The position numbers and the translations under genes were made by a program. DNA of 64,000 nucleotides, taken from positions 1-64,000 of the IMG/VR virus record IMGVR_UViG_3300020185_001680; one strand, written 5' to 3'. Positions 35,438 through 42,775 of this stretch are shown here, piece after piece (the stretch's first letter is position 1; every line of letters begins with the position of its first letter). Under the pieces are notes generated by a model that was not told the DNA's origin, ran no database searches, and saw only the letters and a list, made by a program, of their open reading frames with translations. This stretch comes from a virus.

Positions 35438-35445
35438 TATTTATC
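35438..35445 (-). promoter_or_regulatory. Late promoter GATAAATA (divergent pair, minus)
   Basis: Late box 24 bases before the ATG at 35413. It lies back to back with a plus-strand late box at 35455-35462. Confidence 0.78.
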
Positions 35446-35454
35446 AATTAAACA

Positions 35455-35462
35455 CATAAATA
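35455..35462 (+). promoter_or_regulatory. Late promoter (CATAAATA), plus strand, leaderless spacing
   Basis: CATAAATA, spacer TCACG, then ATG at 35468. No ribosome binding site. Confidence 0.7.
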
Positions 35463-35467
35463 TCACG

Positions 35468-35839
35468 ATGACTAAAGAACAAGAGCTACAAGATAAATTT
35501 CCATTTTTGACTGGTTTGCTCTTTAGCGAAAAAGAATTCGTAGGTATTGTACAAAATCAAGATAAACAAATCATAAGTTTCTATGATATTGAACGTTGCA
35601 AAACCGGGGAGCATAAAAAATTAATGCTTGATTACGGAGAACTATGGTGGTGGGAGTCAAATAGACAATTGCCAATAGATATATTCTTATTCCAAGAGAT
35701 GCAAGAATTACAGTACTGCCTGAGAACATTTATTCTAAAAGAGACGGATGTATTATTCGGTCCTGTGACCAGTATGCAGAATATTCTTAAGAAGCGAATA
35801 AAACGAAGAAGTATTCAGTTAGTTAAAAAGACTATTTAA
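35468..35839 (+). CDS. Hypothetical protein, plus strand
   Basis: A 123-residue protein (MTKEQELQDKFPFLTGLLFS... ending RRSIQLVKKTI). I chose the ATG at 35468 because a late box ends five bases before it; an upstream in-frame codon at 35393 lies inside the divergent gene. It has a Trp-rich patch (GELWWWESNRQ) and a basic C-terminus. Its stop overlaps the stop of the minus-strand DnaE-like gene, tail to tail. It is one of only two plus-strand genes in the window. The family is not recognised. Confidence 0.8.
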   Translation: MTKEQELQDKFPFLTGLLFSEKEFVGIVQNQDKQIISFYDIERCKTGEHKKLMLDYGELWWWESNRQLPIDIFLFQEMQELQYCLRTFILKETDVLFGPVTSMQNILKKRIKRRSIQLVKKTI

Positions 35840-36402
35840 ACCTTACCGACCAAAAGATTCAGTTGGACTATAATTACCATTGCGTATCCTATCGCATGAC
35901 TTTTCTTAAAGAAGTAGTCGTCAGTTCTTTCCCATACTTCTTTTTCAATAATATCCCAACTGTTACCTACCAAGTATCGCTTGCCTGGTCTAATCATTGC
36001 AAGTATCATTGCTAGTTGTTCAACATTTTTAGGTTGGTGCTGTTTAATAATATCATAGTGATTACCAACGTGGAAGAGTTGCTTAACAATTTCTTCATGT
36101 TCAAATAACTCCCACATTGGTTCTTTTGACAATAGACTATCTAAGTGTGCTTCGTCTATGATATCTTTGTAAACACTATTATTCAATACGTCTACTTTAA
36201 AATACCCCATGTCCTCTGCTTCTTTATGATCTATTGTGCTGTATCCTTCTAAAGGAAAAGAAGGAATAGGCTGGAAGTAAACTCCGGTGTTGTGCTTTTC
36301 ATATGATTGCTCACGTTTGATACTAGCAGGTATAGGATCAAAAAGTTCTAAGAACTTATCCCTATTTGCCATATCAATATCAACATCGAAGTTTATTTTC
36401 AT
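35836..36402 (-). CDS. DnaE-like fragment without polymerase active site
   Basis: A 188-residue protein that resembles separated pieces of bacterial DNA polymerase III alpha (DnaE). 'MGYFKVDVLNNSVYKDI' is like the KFDFLGL-T motif, 'QPKNVEQLAMILAMIRPG' like FEDIVALVALYRPGP, and 'FFKKSHAIGYAMVIIVQL' like the KSHAAAYAL motif. The PHP and palm domains with catalytic aspartates are missing, so it cannot polymerise. It might bind the clamp or a replication partner. It overlaps the next gene by 4 bases in the nucleotide-metabolism run. The similarity is by eye. Confidence 0.6.
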   Translation of the reverse strand: MKINFDVDIDMANRDKFLELFDPIPASIKREQSYEKHNTGVYFQPIPSFPLEGYSTIDHKEAEDMGYFKVDVLNNSVYKDIIDEAHLDSLLSKEPMWELFEHEEIVKQLFHVGNHYDIIKQHQPKNVEQLAMILAMIRPGKRYLVGNSWDIIEKEVWERTDDYFFKKSHAIGYAMVIIVQLNLLVGKV

Positions 36403-36734
36403 AGTTTGCCTTTTATTTTATCTATCATACGTTGTGCATTATACAACTCTTTGATAGCATTGTCATCCTCTAAAGATTCAATTACACTTAATAGTGCATC
36501 TAACTTACCTAATTTTTCTTCGTCAAGTTCGAACTTACCTATTTGAATCTTGTTCTCTTTATTAATATTATTAAAATCTAATGTAATATTATCATCGAGT
36601 GTAAAATAAGGTGTACTTGCATCATTAATAGTAACTGTTGATGTATCCATTGTTGTGTCAATTGTTGTGTATATATCACTGCCCACTGTAATTGACCCCA
36701 TGTTATCGTAATTATAATCGTCGTAGTCGTTCAT
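36399..36734 (-). CDS. Hypothetical acidic protein
   Basis: A 111-residue protein with an Asp/Tyr/Thr-rich N-terminal half (MNDYDDYNYDNMGSITVGSD) and a helical C-terminal half (LGKLDALLSVIESLEDDNAI). AGGAGAATGAG precedes the ATG. It sits one base after the MazG-like gene. No domain is recognised. Confidence 0.75.
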   Translation of the reverse strand: MNDYDDYNYDNMGSITVGSDIYTTIDTTMDTSTVTINDASTPYFTLDDNITLDFNNINKENKIQIGKFELDEEKLGKLDALLSVIESLEDDNAIKELYNAQRMIDKIKGKL

Positions 36735-36735
36735 C

Positions 36736-36990
36736 TCATTCTCCTTCTGTGTACAACATACTCCACTTCATTAACTTTTCTTTCTTAACTTGTATACGTT
36801 CTTGTATTTGTTCTTCACTTACAAGTCCACCATCACGCAAGATTTCAATCATGCACATTACATCGCCGATTTCTTCTTGTAGTTGTGTGTAGTCTTGGTC
36901 TTCTCCAAAACGTAACATTTTACTACATGCCTGAATTAACTCACCACATTCTTCCATGGTGATTACTAACATTTCTTCCCTTTTTTTCAT
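36736..36990 (-). CDS. MazG-like nucleotide pyrophosphohydrolase
   Basis: An 84-residue all-alpha NTP-PPase of the MazG type. The metal-binding pattern is E14-x-x-E17 ('MEECGEL') and E40-x-x-D43 ('LQEEIGDV'). Single-domain MazG proteins of this size hydrolyse (d)NTPs to monophosphates; in marine phages MazG has been linked to nucleotide or alarmone control. It overlaps thyX by 4 bases, which fits a role in dNTP pool management. Confidence 0.8.
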   Translation of the reverse strand: MKKREEMLVITMEECGELIQACSKMLRFGEDQDYTQLQEEIGDVMCMIEILRDGGLVSEEQIQERIQVKKEKLMKWSMLYTEGE

Positions 36991-37655
36991 ATCTCTTTAC
37001 TCTTGTATTCCTCTGCCATAGGGAAAATTCTAGCAATAGCATCCGCTATTGCCCATGCTAACTCCATATGCTCTAACTGTGTTCCGTTGGAGCCACGCAA
37101 TTCAATGTAATGAATCCAACTACGCAACGTACCGTTCACATACAGCCTGCTTAGTGTGTTTCCTTCTGGAAGTACTGCTCTTGCCTGCTCTTTAGCAATA
37201 CCATTGCTTACAGCGTAATTGTATGCTTCTGTGGCAGTGTCTATAACCTTCTGTTGCATGTCTGCCCAGCCATGCTGTAACAATCCATCATCTGTTGAAA
37301 CACTATTCTGCCTATTTTTAGGATCTTGCAGTCTTGCTTCACGAATTTCAAACTCTAAATCCTTTGTAGGGTCTGCATAACGTTGACTAAACTCTTGGAA
37401 ACTAAAACTTCTGTGCCGTAACAGTTGTCTTGCTATGTCTCTGGTTGTTTCTACTTCCATACACACTGATACCATTTCAAGTGGACTCCAATGTTTATGT
37501 TTAATCAAATATTTCACAAGTTTTTCATTTGTTTCTGTGTTATTCTGATTACCAGGATTACTTACTCTAGCACAGTAAGCCACTAAATCCAAAAGACTGG
37601 GGTCTGCACCTGTTAATGCTGGTGCTTGACTATAACTAATTATTTTTGTTTTCAT
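36987..37655 (-). CDS. thyX: Flavin-dependent thymidylate synthase
   Basis: ThyX makes dTMP from dUMP using FAD and methylene-tetrahydrofolate. The signature RHRxxSxQExSQRY is complete at residues 80-93 ('RHRSFSFQEFSQRY'). Length (222) is typical. It overlaps the zinc-finger protein gene upstream by 4 bases and the MazG-like gene downstream by 4. ThyX replacing T4 Td is common in marine T4-like phages. Confidence 0.96.
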   Translation of the reverse strand: MKTKIISYSQAPALTGADPSLLDLVAYCARVSNPGNQNNTETNEKLVKYLIKHKHWSPLEMVSVCMEVETTRDIARQLLRHRSFSFQEFSQRYADPTKDLEFEIREARLQDPKNRQNSVSTDDGLLQHGWADMQQKVIDTATEAYNYAVSNGIAKEQARAVLPEGNTLSRLYVNGTLRSWIHYIELRGSNGTQLEHMELAWAIADAIARIFPMAEEYKSKEI

Positions 37656-38320
37656 ATTTTTGCTTCCTTACAAGCCTGTTTAATTTCGTTTGCTTCTTCT
37701 TTGTTCGCAGTAAACAGTTTCATCCAAAATGGAGGATCAATCACATCTTGTATCATTTTAACTTGCTCACTATTGAATCTTTCTAATAATTTATCACCCG
37801 ATTCGCTAAGATATAATATCCAAGGACTTACTTTTGCACTTCTTAAATCATACACTGCTCTGCTAGGCGATACTTTTTCAAAGTAATCTTGCCAAGGCTC
37901 ATTATTTTCTTCGCCCCAACCTGCAAGATATATCACAGTACGCTCTAACGCCCTAAGTCCTGGTTCTTTCCTAACATAAATCTTTAAGTACTTGTCATAC
38001 TCTTTGTCTGATGCCCATTGTTTTAACTTTACACCTGTCTTAATAAGATGCTCAGTGTACTTCACAGGGTCTAACCATTCGTTTACTGTACACGCTCTAC
38101 CATATTTTACAAATGCTTCATAATATTGACTGCGAATAAAGTCTTCGATGCTCTTGGGTTCTTTTGCACTAGTGTTTATTTCATAGAATATCTGAAATGC
38201 TCTGTGTGCCAATCTAATATGACTCATATCTTTGTCTGCCCAGCGCCTTTTCTTTACGCACATATGGACAGCCAGAGTAGTCTCAGACTTAAATGACTTT
38301 TTACACCACTTACATTCCAT
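37652..38320 (-). CDS. Zinc-finger-containing hypothetical protein
   Basis: A 222-residue protein that begins with a C2H2-like finger (MECKWCKKSFKSETTLAVHM, then C): C3, C6, H19 and C21 are placed to bind zinc. The rest is helical, with conserved-looking Trp residues ('YLAGWGEENNEPW', 'SPWILYLSES'). It lies between gp62 and thyX with 4-base and 1-base overlaps. I do not recognise a function beyond probable nucleic-acid or protein binding. Confidence 0.8.
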   Translation of the reverse strand: MECKWCKKSFKSETTLAVHMCVKKRRWADKDMSHIRLAHRAFQIFYEINTSAKEPKSIEDFIRSQYYEAFVKYGRACTVNEWLDPVKYTEHLIKTGVKLKQWASDKEYDKYLKIYVRKEPGLRALERTVIYLAGWGEENNEPWQDYFEKVSPSRAVYDLRSAKVSPWILYLSESGDKLLERFNSEQVKMIQDVIDPPFWMKLFTANKEEANEIKQACKEAKI

Positions 38321-38784
38321 TATTTTAATAGGTCCTTAATTTCTTTATCTTCCCAACCGTGTGCTAATGCTAATTCTTTAAGGTCACTGTCATCATTTAA
38401 AGATAAAAACAATGTTACTTCATCGCCTTTCAAGTGAGGTAGTACCGAATGCACAAAGTCTCCACGTTTACTTTTCTTCTTTCTACTGTTGGGCGGTTTG
38501 ATATATGGATGATGCTGTACCTTACCACTACCAGCGGCTGTTAATAGTAACCATTGTAATTCAGGGTGCTTACTAACATCAGTAAACTTGTGATTAACTA
38601 ACTCATTAACCATCCAAATATAGTCTGGTGCTGAACTGCCTTGCACACTACTCGCATACCTCATCATCATCCAGGCACTAAAAGCCTTTTTCTTTTCAGC
38701 ATCAAGTTTATTATACCAGCCGCGGTCCTTTTTGTCTATGGCTTTCATAACTTCTTGTAAAGGTATTTGCGGTTTCTTTGCCAT
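38320..38784 (-). CDS. gp62: Clamp-loader small subunit, gp62-like
   Basis: A 154-residue protein resembling gp62 of marine T4-like phages: 'IDKKDRGWYNKLDAEKKKAF' and 'AWMMMRYASSVQG' at the start, then 'HPELQWLLLTAAGSGK', then 'HPYIKPP'. With gp44 it would load the sliding clamp gp45; neither gp44 nor gp45 is in the window. The similarity is remembered from family sequences, so confidence is moderate. Confidence 0.7.
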   Translation of the reverse strand: MAKKPQIPLQEVMKAIDKKDRGWYNKLDAEKKKAFSAWMMMRYASSVQGSSAPDYIWMVNELVNHKFTDVSKHPELQWLLLTAAGSGKVQHHPYIKPPNSRKKKSKRGDFVHSVLPHLKGDEVTLFLSLNDDSDLKELALAHGWEDKEIKDLLK

Positions 38785-38785
38785 G

Positions 38786-38911
38786 CTACTTTTTCTTCCC
38801 TTTGTGAAGTTCTGCGATACGCTTCGTCTGTTCGGCTATTTGTTTCGCTTGATCCTTAATTTGTTTCTCTTGGAACTTTAACTTTTGTTCCTGGTGTTCT
38901 CTACTGTCCAT
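38786..38911 (-). CDS. Small coiled-coil protein
   Basis: A 41-residue Gln/Lys-rich coiled coil starting MDSREHQEQKLKFQ, with heptad-like 'QIKDQAKQIAEQTKRIAEL'. Three ATGs stand in tandem; I chose the third (38911), which is seven bases from GGAG. It overlaps the end of the nucleosidase gene by 11 bases and ends one base before gp62. Real but unrecognised. Confidence 0.6.
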   Translation of the reverse strand: MDSREHQEQKLKFQEKQIKDQAKQIAEQTKRIAELHKGKKK

Positions 38912-39452
38912 CATCATTCTCCGTATATGCTTGTATATAATAAGGTTCGCCGTTAGAAACTGTCTCGTGCCATTCTTTATTTGCATTTTCATCGGCACTA
39001 TCACTTATATATTTAAAACACTTAAAATCAACACCGTGGTACTGGCACGCCTTTGCAATAGCATAAGCCTCCATATCTACTAAGTCTGCAGGTATTTCTA
39101 AGTCTGGATTATCAACAAAATTATCACCTGTACTACAAGTATATCCTTCATCAGGGTCGTTGAAATGAATTGCAATGTAGTCCTCGAATGGGGTCATGCC
39201 TAGATCAAAGCCTAGTTCACAACAACGCATATCACGTTGGACAAAATTTGATACTTCTACTAAATCTTTACAGTTAGAATTTATACCGCCTGCTGTGCCA
39301 AAATTCCAAACTCTACTAGGATTGTGTTCTTGTATTAGTGCCGATGCTCTAATGGCGGCATTAACTTTGCCTACACCAGTAAAAAATACATTGTCCCACT
39401 CGGCCATAGTAGGTGCTTCACTTTCTAACGCAATTAAAATTAGATCTTTCAT
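38901..39452 (-). CDS. MTA/SAH nucleosidase-like (PNP/UDP family)
   Basis: A 183-residue nucleosidase of the MtnN/Pfs type, which cleaves methylthioadenosine or S-adenosylhomocysteine to adenine. Landmarks are 'FTGVGKVNAAIRAS', 'VWNFGTAGGI', 'DLVDMEAYAIAKAC' and 'YISDSADENA', with the catalytic Glu and Asp in the last two. It is shorter than MtnN (about 230), missing part of the middle. The ATG at 39452 overlaps the apt stop (TGATG); a TTG one codon earlier is unlikely. Pairing with Apt makes an adenine-recycling module. Confidence 0.82.
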   Translation of the reverse strand: MKDLILIALESEAPTMAEWDNVFFTGVGKVNAAIRASALIQEHNPSRVWNFGTAGGINSNCKDLVEVSNFVQRDMRCCELGFDLGMTPFEDYIAIHFNDPDEGYTCSTGDNFVDNPDLEIPADLVDMEAYAIAKACQYHGVDFKCFKYISDSADENANKEWHETVSNGEPYYIQAYTENDDGQ

Positions 39453-40027
39453 CAATGTCCCTCAAACTCGATCAATGTGTTTACTCTATACCCATGCTCT
39501 TCTATTATAGCACTTCCTCTAAGTGTGGGCAAGTCTATTAGTGCTAATATTTGAATATTTTCTTTGGGTACTCCAAAATGTGTATGTACAATATCTGCAC
39601 AGGCTATTGCTGTACCACCTGTAGCAATCAAATCGTCCATTATTACAACTTTATCAGCTGGAACAATATCTGTATTGCATTGTATATTCAAACATGCAGT
39701 ACCGTACTCTAATTCATACTCTTTCCTGTATACGTTGCCTGGTAACTTGCCAGGCTTACGAGCCATTATAAAAGGTACGCTCAAGTCTCTAGCCACTGGG
39801 GCACCAAAAACAAACCCTCTACTTTCAATGCCAATAACTTGAGTAGCACCAAAGCTCATTGAAAGCGAAGTTAAATCCATTAACGACTTATTAAATGACT
39901 TTGGATTTTCCAATAGACTAGATATGTCTCTAAATTCAATACCTGCTTTTGGAAATCCGGATACTGTTCTAATGTGGTCTTTTAAATCTATATTATAACT
40001 ACTCACTGTCGGAGAGCTCGTCATCAT
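39452..40027 (-). CDS. apt: Adenine phosphoribosyltransferase
   Basis: Apt joins adenine and PRPP to form AMP. The PRPP-binding motif 'VVIMDDLIATGGTA' is intact, as are 'GIESRGFVFGAP' and the flexible-loop 'ARKPGKLPG'. Length (191) is normal. Two ATGs stand in tandem at the start (40027 and 40024), overlapping the acidic gene by about 28 bases. The nucleosidase gene follows in a TGATG overlap, so adenine released there can be salvaged here. Confidence 0.95.
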   Translation of the reverse strand: MMTSSPTVSSYNIDLKDHIRTVSGFPKAGIEFRDISSLLENPKSFNKSLMDLTSLSMSFGATQVIGIESRGFVFGAPVARDLSVPFIMARKPGKLPGNVYRKEYELEYGTACLNIQCNTDIVPADKVVIMDDLIATGGTAIACADIVHTHFGVPKENIQILALIDLPTLRGSAIIEEHGYRVNTLIEFEGH

Positions 40028-40754
40028 AACATTCCCAATATTCGTTTTCTGCTAGATACTCATCAGTGTATTGTTCATCGTCGTCATGCCATTTCATATT
40101 CATGTACCCTACACTTGCATAGTATCCTTTACCGGTAGTATCACAGTTATCATAATCTTTGTCAACCAGTTCCTTGTCATACCACATGTCTTGAACTATT
40201 TCGGCTACCTGAGATTCAACAGTACTAAATGCTACTTTCTTAGGATTGAACTCTTCGCCGATTAGTTCAACAAACCAAGAACCAAAACCGCCTTTCTCAC
40301 CACTGTGAAATTGTAGTACTGGCTTATAATTGGTCATATCTTCTGGCTTCTTGTCATCCATGTATGCTTCTCTGCCGTACAAATGGTAAGGATCGAAATC
40401 AACTACATTTTCATAAGCATAATCATCGCTACCGTCTGCAGGAACTTCTTCGTAAGTCCATTGGTCGTCAGCGTATGCTCCATTTAGATGTTCAATGTCA
40501 TTTGTTTCTGTCCACGATTCAAAGTTTTCATATGGTTCCGGTATTGTCTCGTCCACTTCATCCCAGTCGAAACTGGTAACGAAATCTATTAAGTCGCCAT
40601 CGCCCTCTTCTGGTTTTATGAAATGATCTACAAAGTCTGCCTTAACTGTGCCAATTGTTACTTCGCCACCTCGGTATCCTGCTTCAATTCTAAAACGCCT
40701 TTTTATGCCTTTCAACTTTTCTGCCATCTTATCAATATCTTTATCTAAACTCAT
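39999..40754 (-). CDS. Very acidic hypothetical protein
   Basis: A 251-residue protein extremely rich in Asp, Glu and Tyr/Trp (for example 'EHLNGAYADDQWTYEEVPAD', and a C-terminal 'ECYDDELSDSE'). A short basic N-terminus (KLKGIKRRFRIEAGYRGG) precedes it. AGGAGG gives a strong ribosome binding site. The charge would allow a DNA-mimic role such as anti-restriction, but there is no sequence motif for that. The family is not recognised. Confidence 0.78.
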   Translation of the reverse strand: MSLDKDIDKMAEKLKGIKRRFRIEAGYRGGEVTIGTVKADFVDHFIKPEEGDGDLIDFVTSFDWDEVDETIPEPYENFESWTETNDIEHLNGAYADDQWTYEEVPADGSDDYAYENVVDFDPYHLYGREAYMDDKKPEDMTNYKPVLQFHSGEKGGFGSWFVELIGEEFNPKKVAFSTVESQVAEIVQDMWYDKELVDKDYDNCDTTGKGYYASVGYMNMKWHDDDEQYTDEYLAENEYWECYDDELSDSE

Positions 40755-40763
40755 AATATCCTC

Positions 40764-41267
40764 CTAGTCTAATAAATCGCCAATGTAAAGATCATTAGGT
40801 ATCTTATTGGCTTCTTTTACAAAAAATGCACACCTAGGATTTGGCTTGTTTTCTAGAGGTGCAACTAATAAATGCCCGTTCTTCAATTTAGGGAAGAACC
40901 ATTTTACGTCTTGATAGATGTTTGTAATTTTTATTTCTTGTGCTTCTAACATCTTTCTGCCTAAAGGATTCATTGTTGCTGTTAAGAATCCTCTATTGTT
41001 TAAACTAGTTAAAGGCACTACTTCAATACCAGTCAAATCTTCATCTGTTATTACTATGCTCCAATCCATAGGCATCTGGATAGTGTTTTCGCCTATTTGT
41101 AAACATATTGCTGGAGCGTAAAAGCTCTCCAGAAAAATTAAAGGAAGGAAATAATAATCCATCCAGTCTGTTTCTGTTGTGTCAAATACACAGAAACGTA
41201 TATCATCTATTTCGTCAGGTACATGGTCAATTTCATATACATCGTTCTCTACTGTTAATATTTTCAT
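40764..41267 (-). CDS. Hypothetical protein downstream of uvsW
   Basis: A 167-residue mixed alpha/beta protein (MKILTVENDVYEIDHVPDEI) with 'VKWFFPKLKNGHLLVAPLEN' toward the end. It starts with GGAG in front of the ATG and overlaps the uvsW stop by 4 bases. It probably belongs to the uvsW transcript. I do not recognise a domain; the size and position suggest a conserved accessory replication gene. Confidence 0.78.
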   Translation of the reverse strand: MKILTVENDVYEIDHVPDEIDDIRFCVFDTTETDWMDYYFLPLIFLESFYAPAICLQIGENTIQMPMDWSIVITDEDLTGIEVVPLTSLNNRGFLTATMNPLGRKMLEAQEIKITNIYQDVKWFFPKLKNGHLLVAPLENKPNPRCAFFVKEANKIPNDLYIGDLLD

Positions 41268-42721
41268 TTATACTCCACTTTGGTCACTTGGAACGGAAAT
41301 CCTTGTTCTTTATAAAACGCCTTACGGGCTGTCAAGTGTTTCTTACTATATTTTAAATTACTCGTAATGTCAACAACATTTAAATAGTCCTTGTCCTCTG
41401 CTTTACGAATGCCTCTACCTATGCTTTGTATAACACGCACATAACTTTTGCCTGGCTCTAAAAGAACTAAGTTAAAAATTCTGGGTATGTTAATACCTAC
41501 TGCCGCTACTCCATATGTAGCAACAATAACTTTATTATCCATTTCACTAACTTCTCTGTATTCCTTTTGCCTGTCAGATACTTTCATCTCCCCGCTAATA
41601 AATACCCACTCCGGAAACATTTCGGATAATAGTTGCCCTGTGGCAAGTCTGTCAATCAAAACTAATGTGTTTCCGCCTGTGCTGAGACCAGTAATAACTT
41701 TACTAATCTCGGTAATTCTGTCTTTGTCAGTTACAAGCCATTTAAGTTCTTGTGCATAATTATTAAATCCTAGCACACCGTCTTGCATTTGCAGTATGTT
41801 AATATCTAATTTTGCTAACACACCTTTGTCTTGTAATTCTTTACTGCTTAAATTTCCAATCACAGGGCCTAAACTACAAACACAACCAACTGCTTCGTAT
41901 TCGTCTTTGGGTATAGTTCCTGTAAGTCCCCATCGAACGGGAACATTCCTAAATGCCCCGCTCAACAAGTTACGGAGTACATCTGCTTTCGCTTTATGTA
42001 CTTCGTCTACCATAATGCAAACCACGTCCTCTAGAAATGTATCTATAGGGAAGTCTGCTTCGTACTTCTTACTTTTCTTTTCCATTATACTTAGGCTCTG
42101 CCAAGTACAAATTGTGTGCGTTTTGTCGTACTCTTTACGGTCTCCAAATAGTACACCAACATCAAGTCCTAAGTTTTTGTAGTCACGTTCTGTTTGTACT
42201 ACTAAGTCTTTGTTTGGAACAATAACTATAGTACGCCCATATGGTTCACACATATTGCTTAAGGCGGCTGTTATGAGAGTCTTACCTGCTCCTGTCGCCA
42301 CTTCTTGAATACTCTGTGGATGTTTTAAAAAGTTATTAATAACTTCTACTTGATAGTCTCGCAATATAATTGGTTCACCTTCTGCTGGATGACCTTTGGG
42401 CCAAGCAACATTGTCGAATCTAGTCTGTGTGATCTCTGGGAAATCAAATGACCAAACGTCTCTGTTGTCTTGGACCTCAATGTCGTATCCTGCTTGTTGA
42501 ACAATCGGAAGCAATCTATCGAGTAGGTTCATATATGTCCTACCGCCTACGTCACAATACCTTACACAACCATCCCACCGACCTAACTTGTAAGCCGGCA
42601 TATGATATGCATATGGTAAAAAGTATTTTACAGCGTCTGATACGTTACGTCTAGTTTTAACATCAAGTCCAACGAACTTGACATTTACTTCATCACGTAT
42701 TTCTAGAACACATTTTCCCAT
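41264..42721 (-). CDS. uvsW: UvsW DNA helicase
   Basis: A 485-residue SF2 helicase like T4 UvsW, which remodels branched DNA and helps switch from origin- to recombination-dependent replication. Walker A is 'EVATGAGKT' (about 140), the DExH box is 'CIMVDEVHKAK' (about 236), and motif VI is 'VIQSIGRGIRK' (about 440). The N-terminal small domain (1-110) is also present. AGAGG precedes the ATG. A consensus early promoter overlaps the end of the receptor gene upstream. Confidence 0.94.
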   Translation of the reverse strand: MGKCVLEIRDEVNVKFVGLDVKTRRNVSDAVKYFLPYAYHMPAYKLGRWDGCVRYCDVGGRTYMNLLDRLLPIVQQAGYDIEVQDNRDVWSFDFPEITQTRFDNVAWPKGHPAEGEPIILRDYQVEVINNFLKHPQSIQEVATGAGKTLITAALSNMCEPYGRTIVIVPNKDLVVQTERDYKNLGLDVGVLFGDRKEYDKTHTICTWQSLSIMEKKSKKYEADFPIDTFLEDVVCIMVDEVHKAKADVLRNLLSGAFRNVPVRWGLTGTIPKDEYEAVGCVCSLGPVIGNLSSKELQDKGVLAKLDINILQMQDGVLGFNNYAQELKWLVTDKDRITEISKVITGLSTGGNTLVLIDRLATGQLLSEMFPEWVFISGEMKVSDRQKEYREVSEMDNKVIVATYGVAAVGINIPRIFNLVLLEPGKSYVRVIQSIGRGIRKAEDKDYLNVVDITSNLKYSKKHLTARKAFYKEQGFPFQVTKVEYK

Positions 42722-42745
42722 TTAAACCTCTATTTGCTTTTATGT

Positions 42746-42775
42746 ATTATACTACCAGTTGTAGCCTAATGTCAA
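42746..42775 (-). promoter_or_regulatory. Early-type sigma70 promoter for uvsW
   Basis: TTGACA (42770-42775), 18-base spacer, TATAAT (42746-42751). The -35 and spacer overlap the last codons of the receptor gene. Confidence 0.85.

Noticed and set aside
39495-39530. TATAAT inside apt as a promoter for the nucleosidase gene
   Set aside because: The element 17 bases upstream is TTGCCC, a poor -35; the two genes are already coupled.
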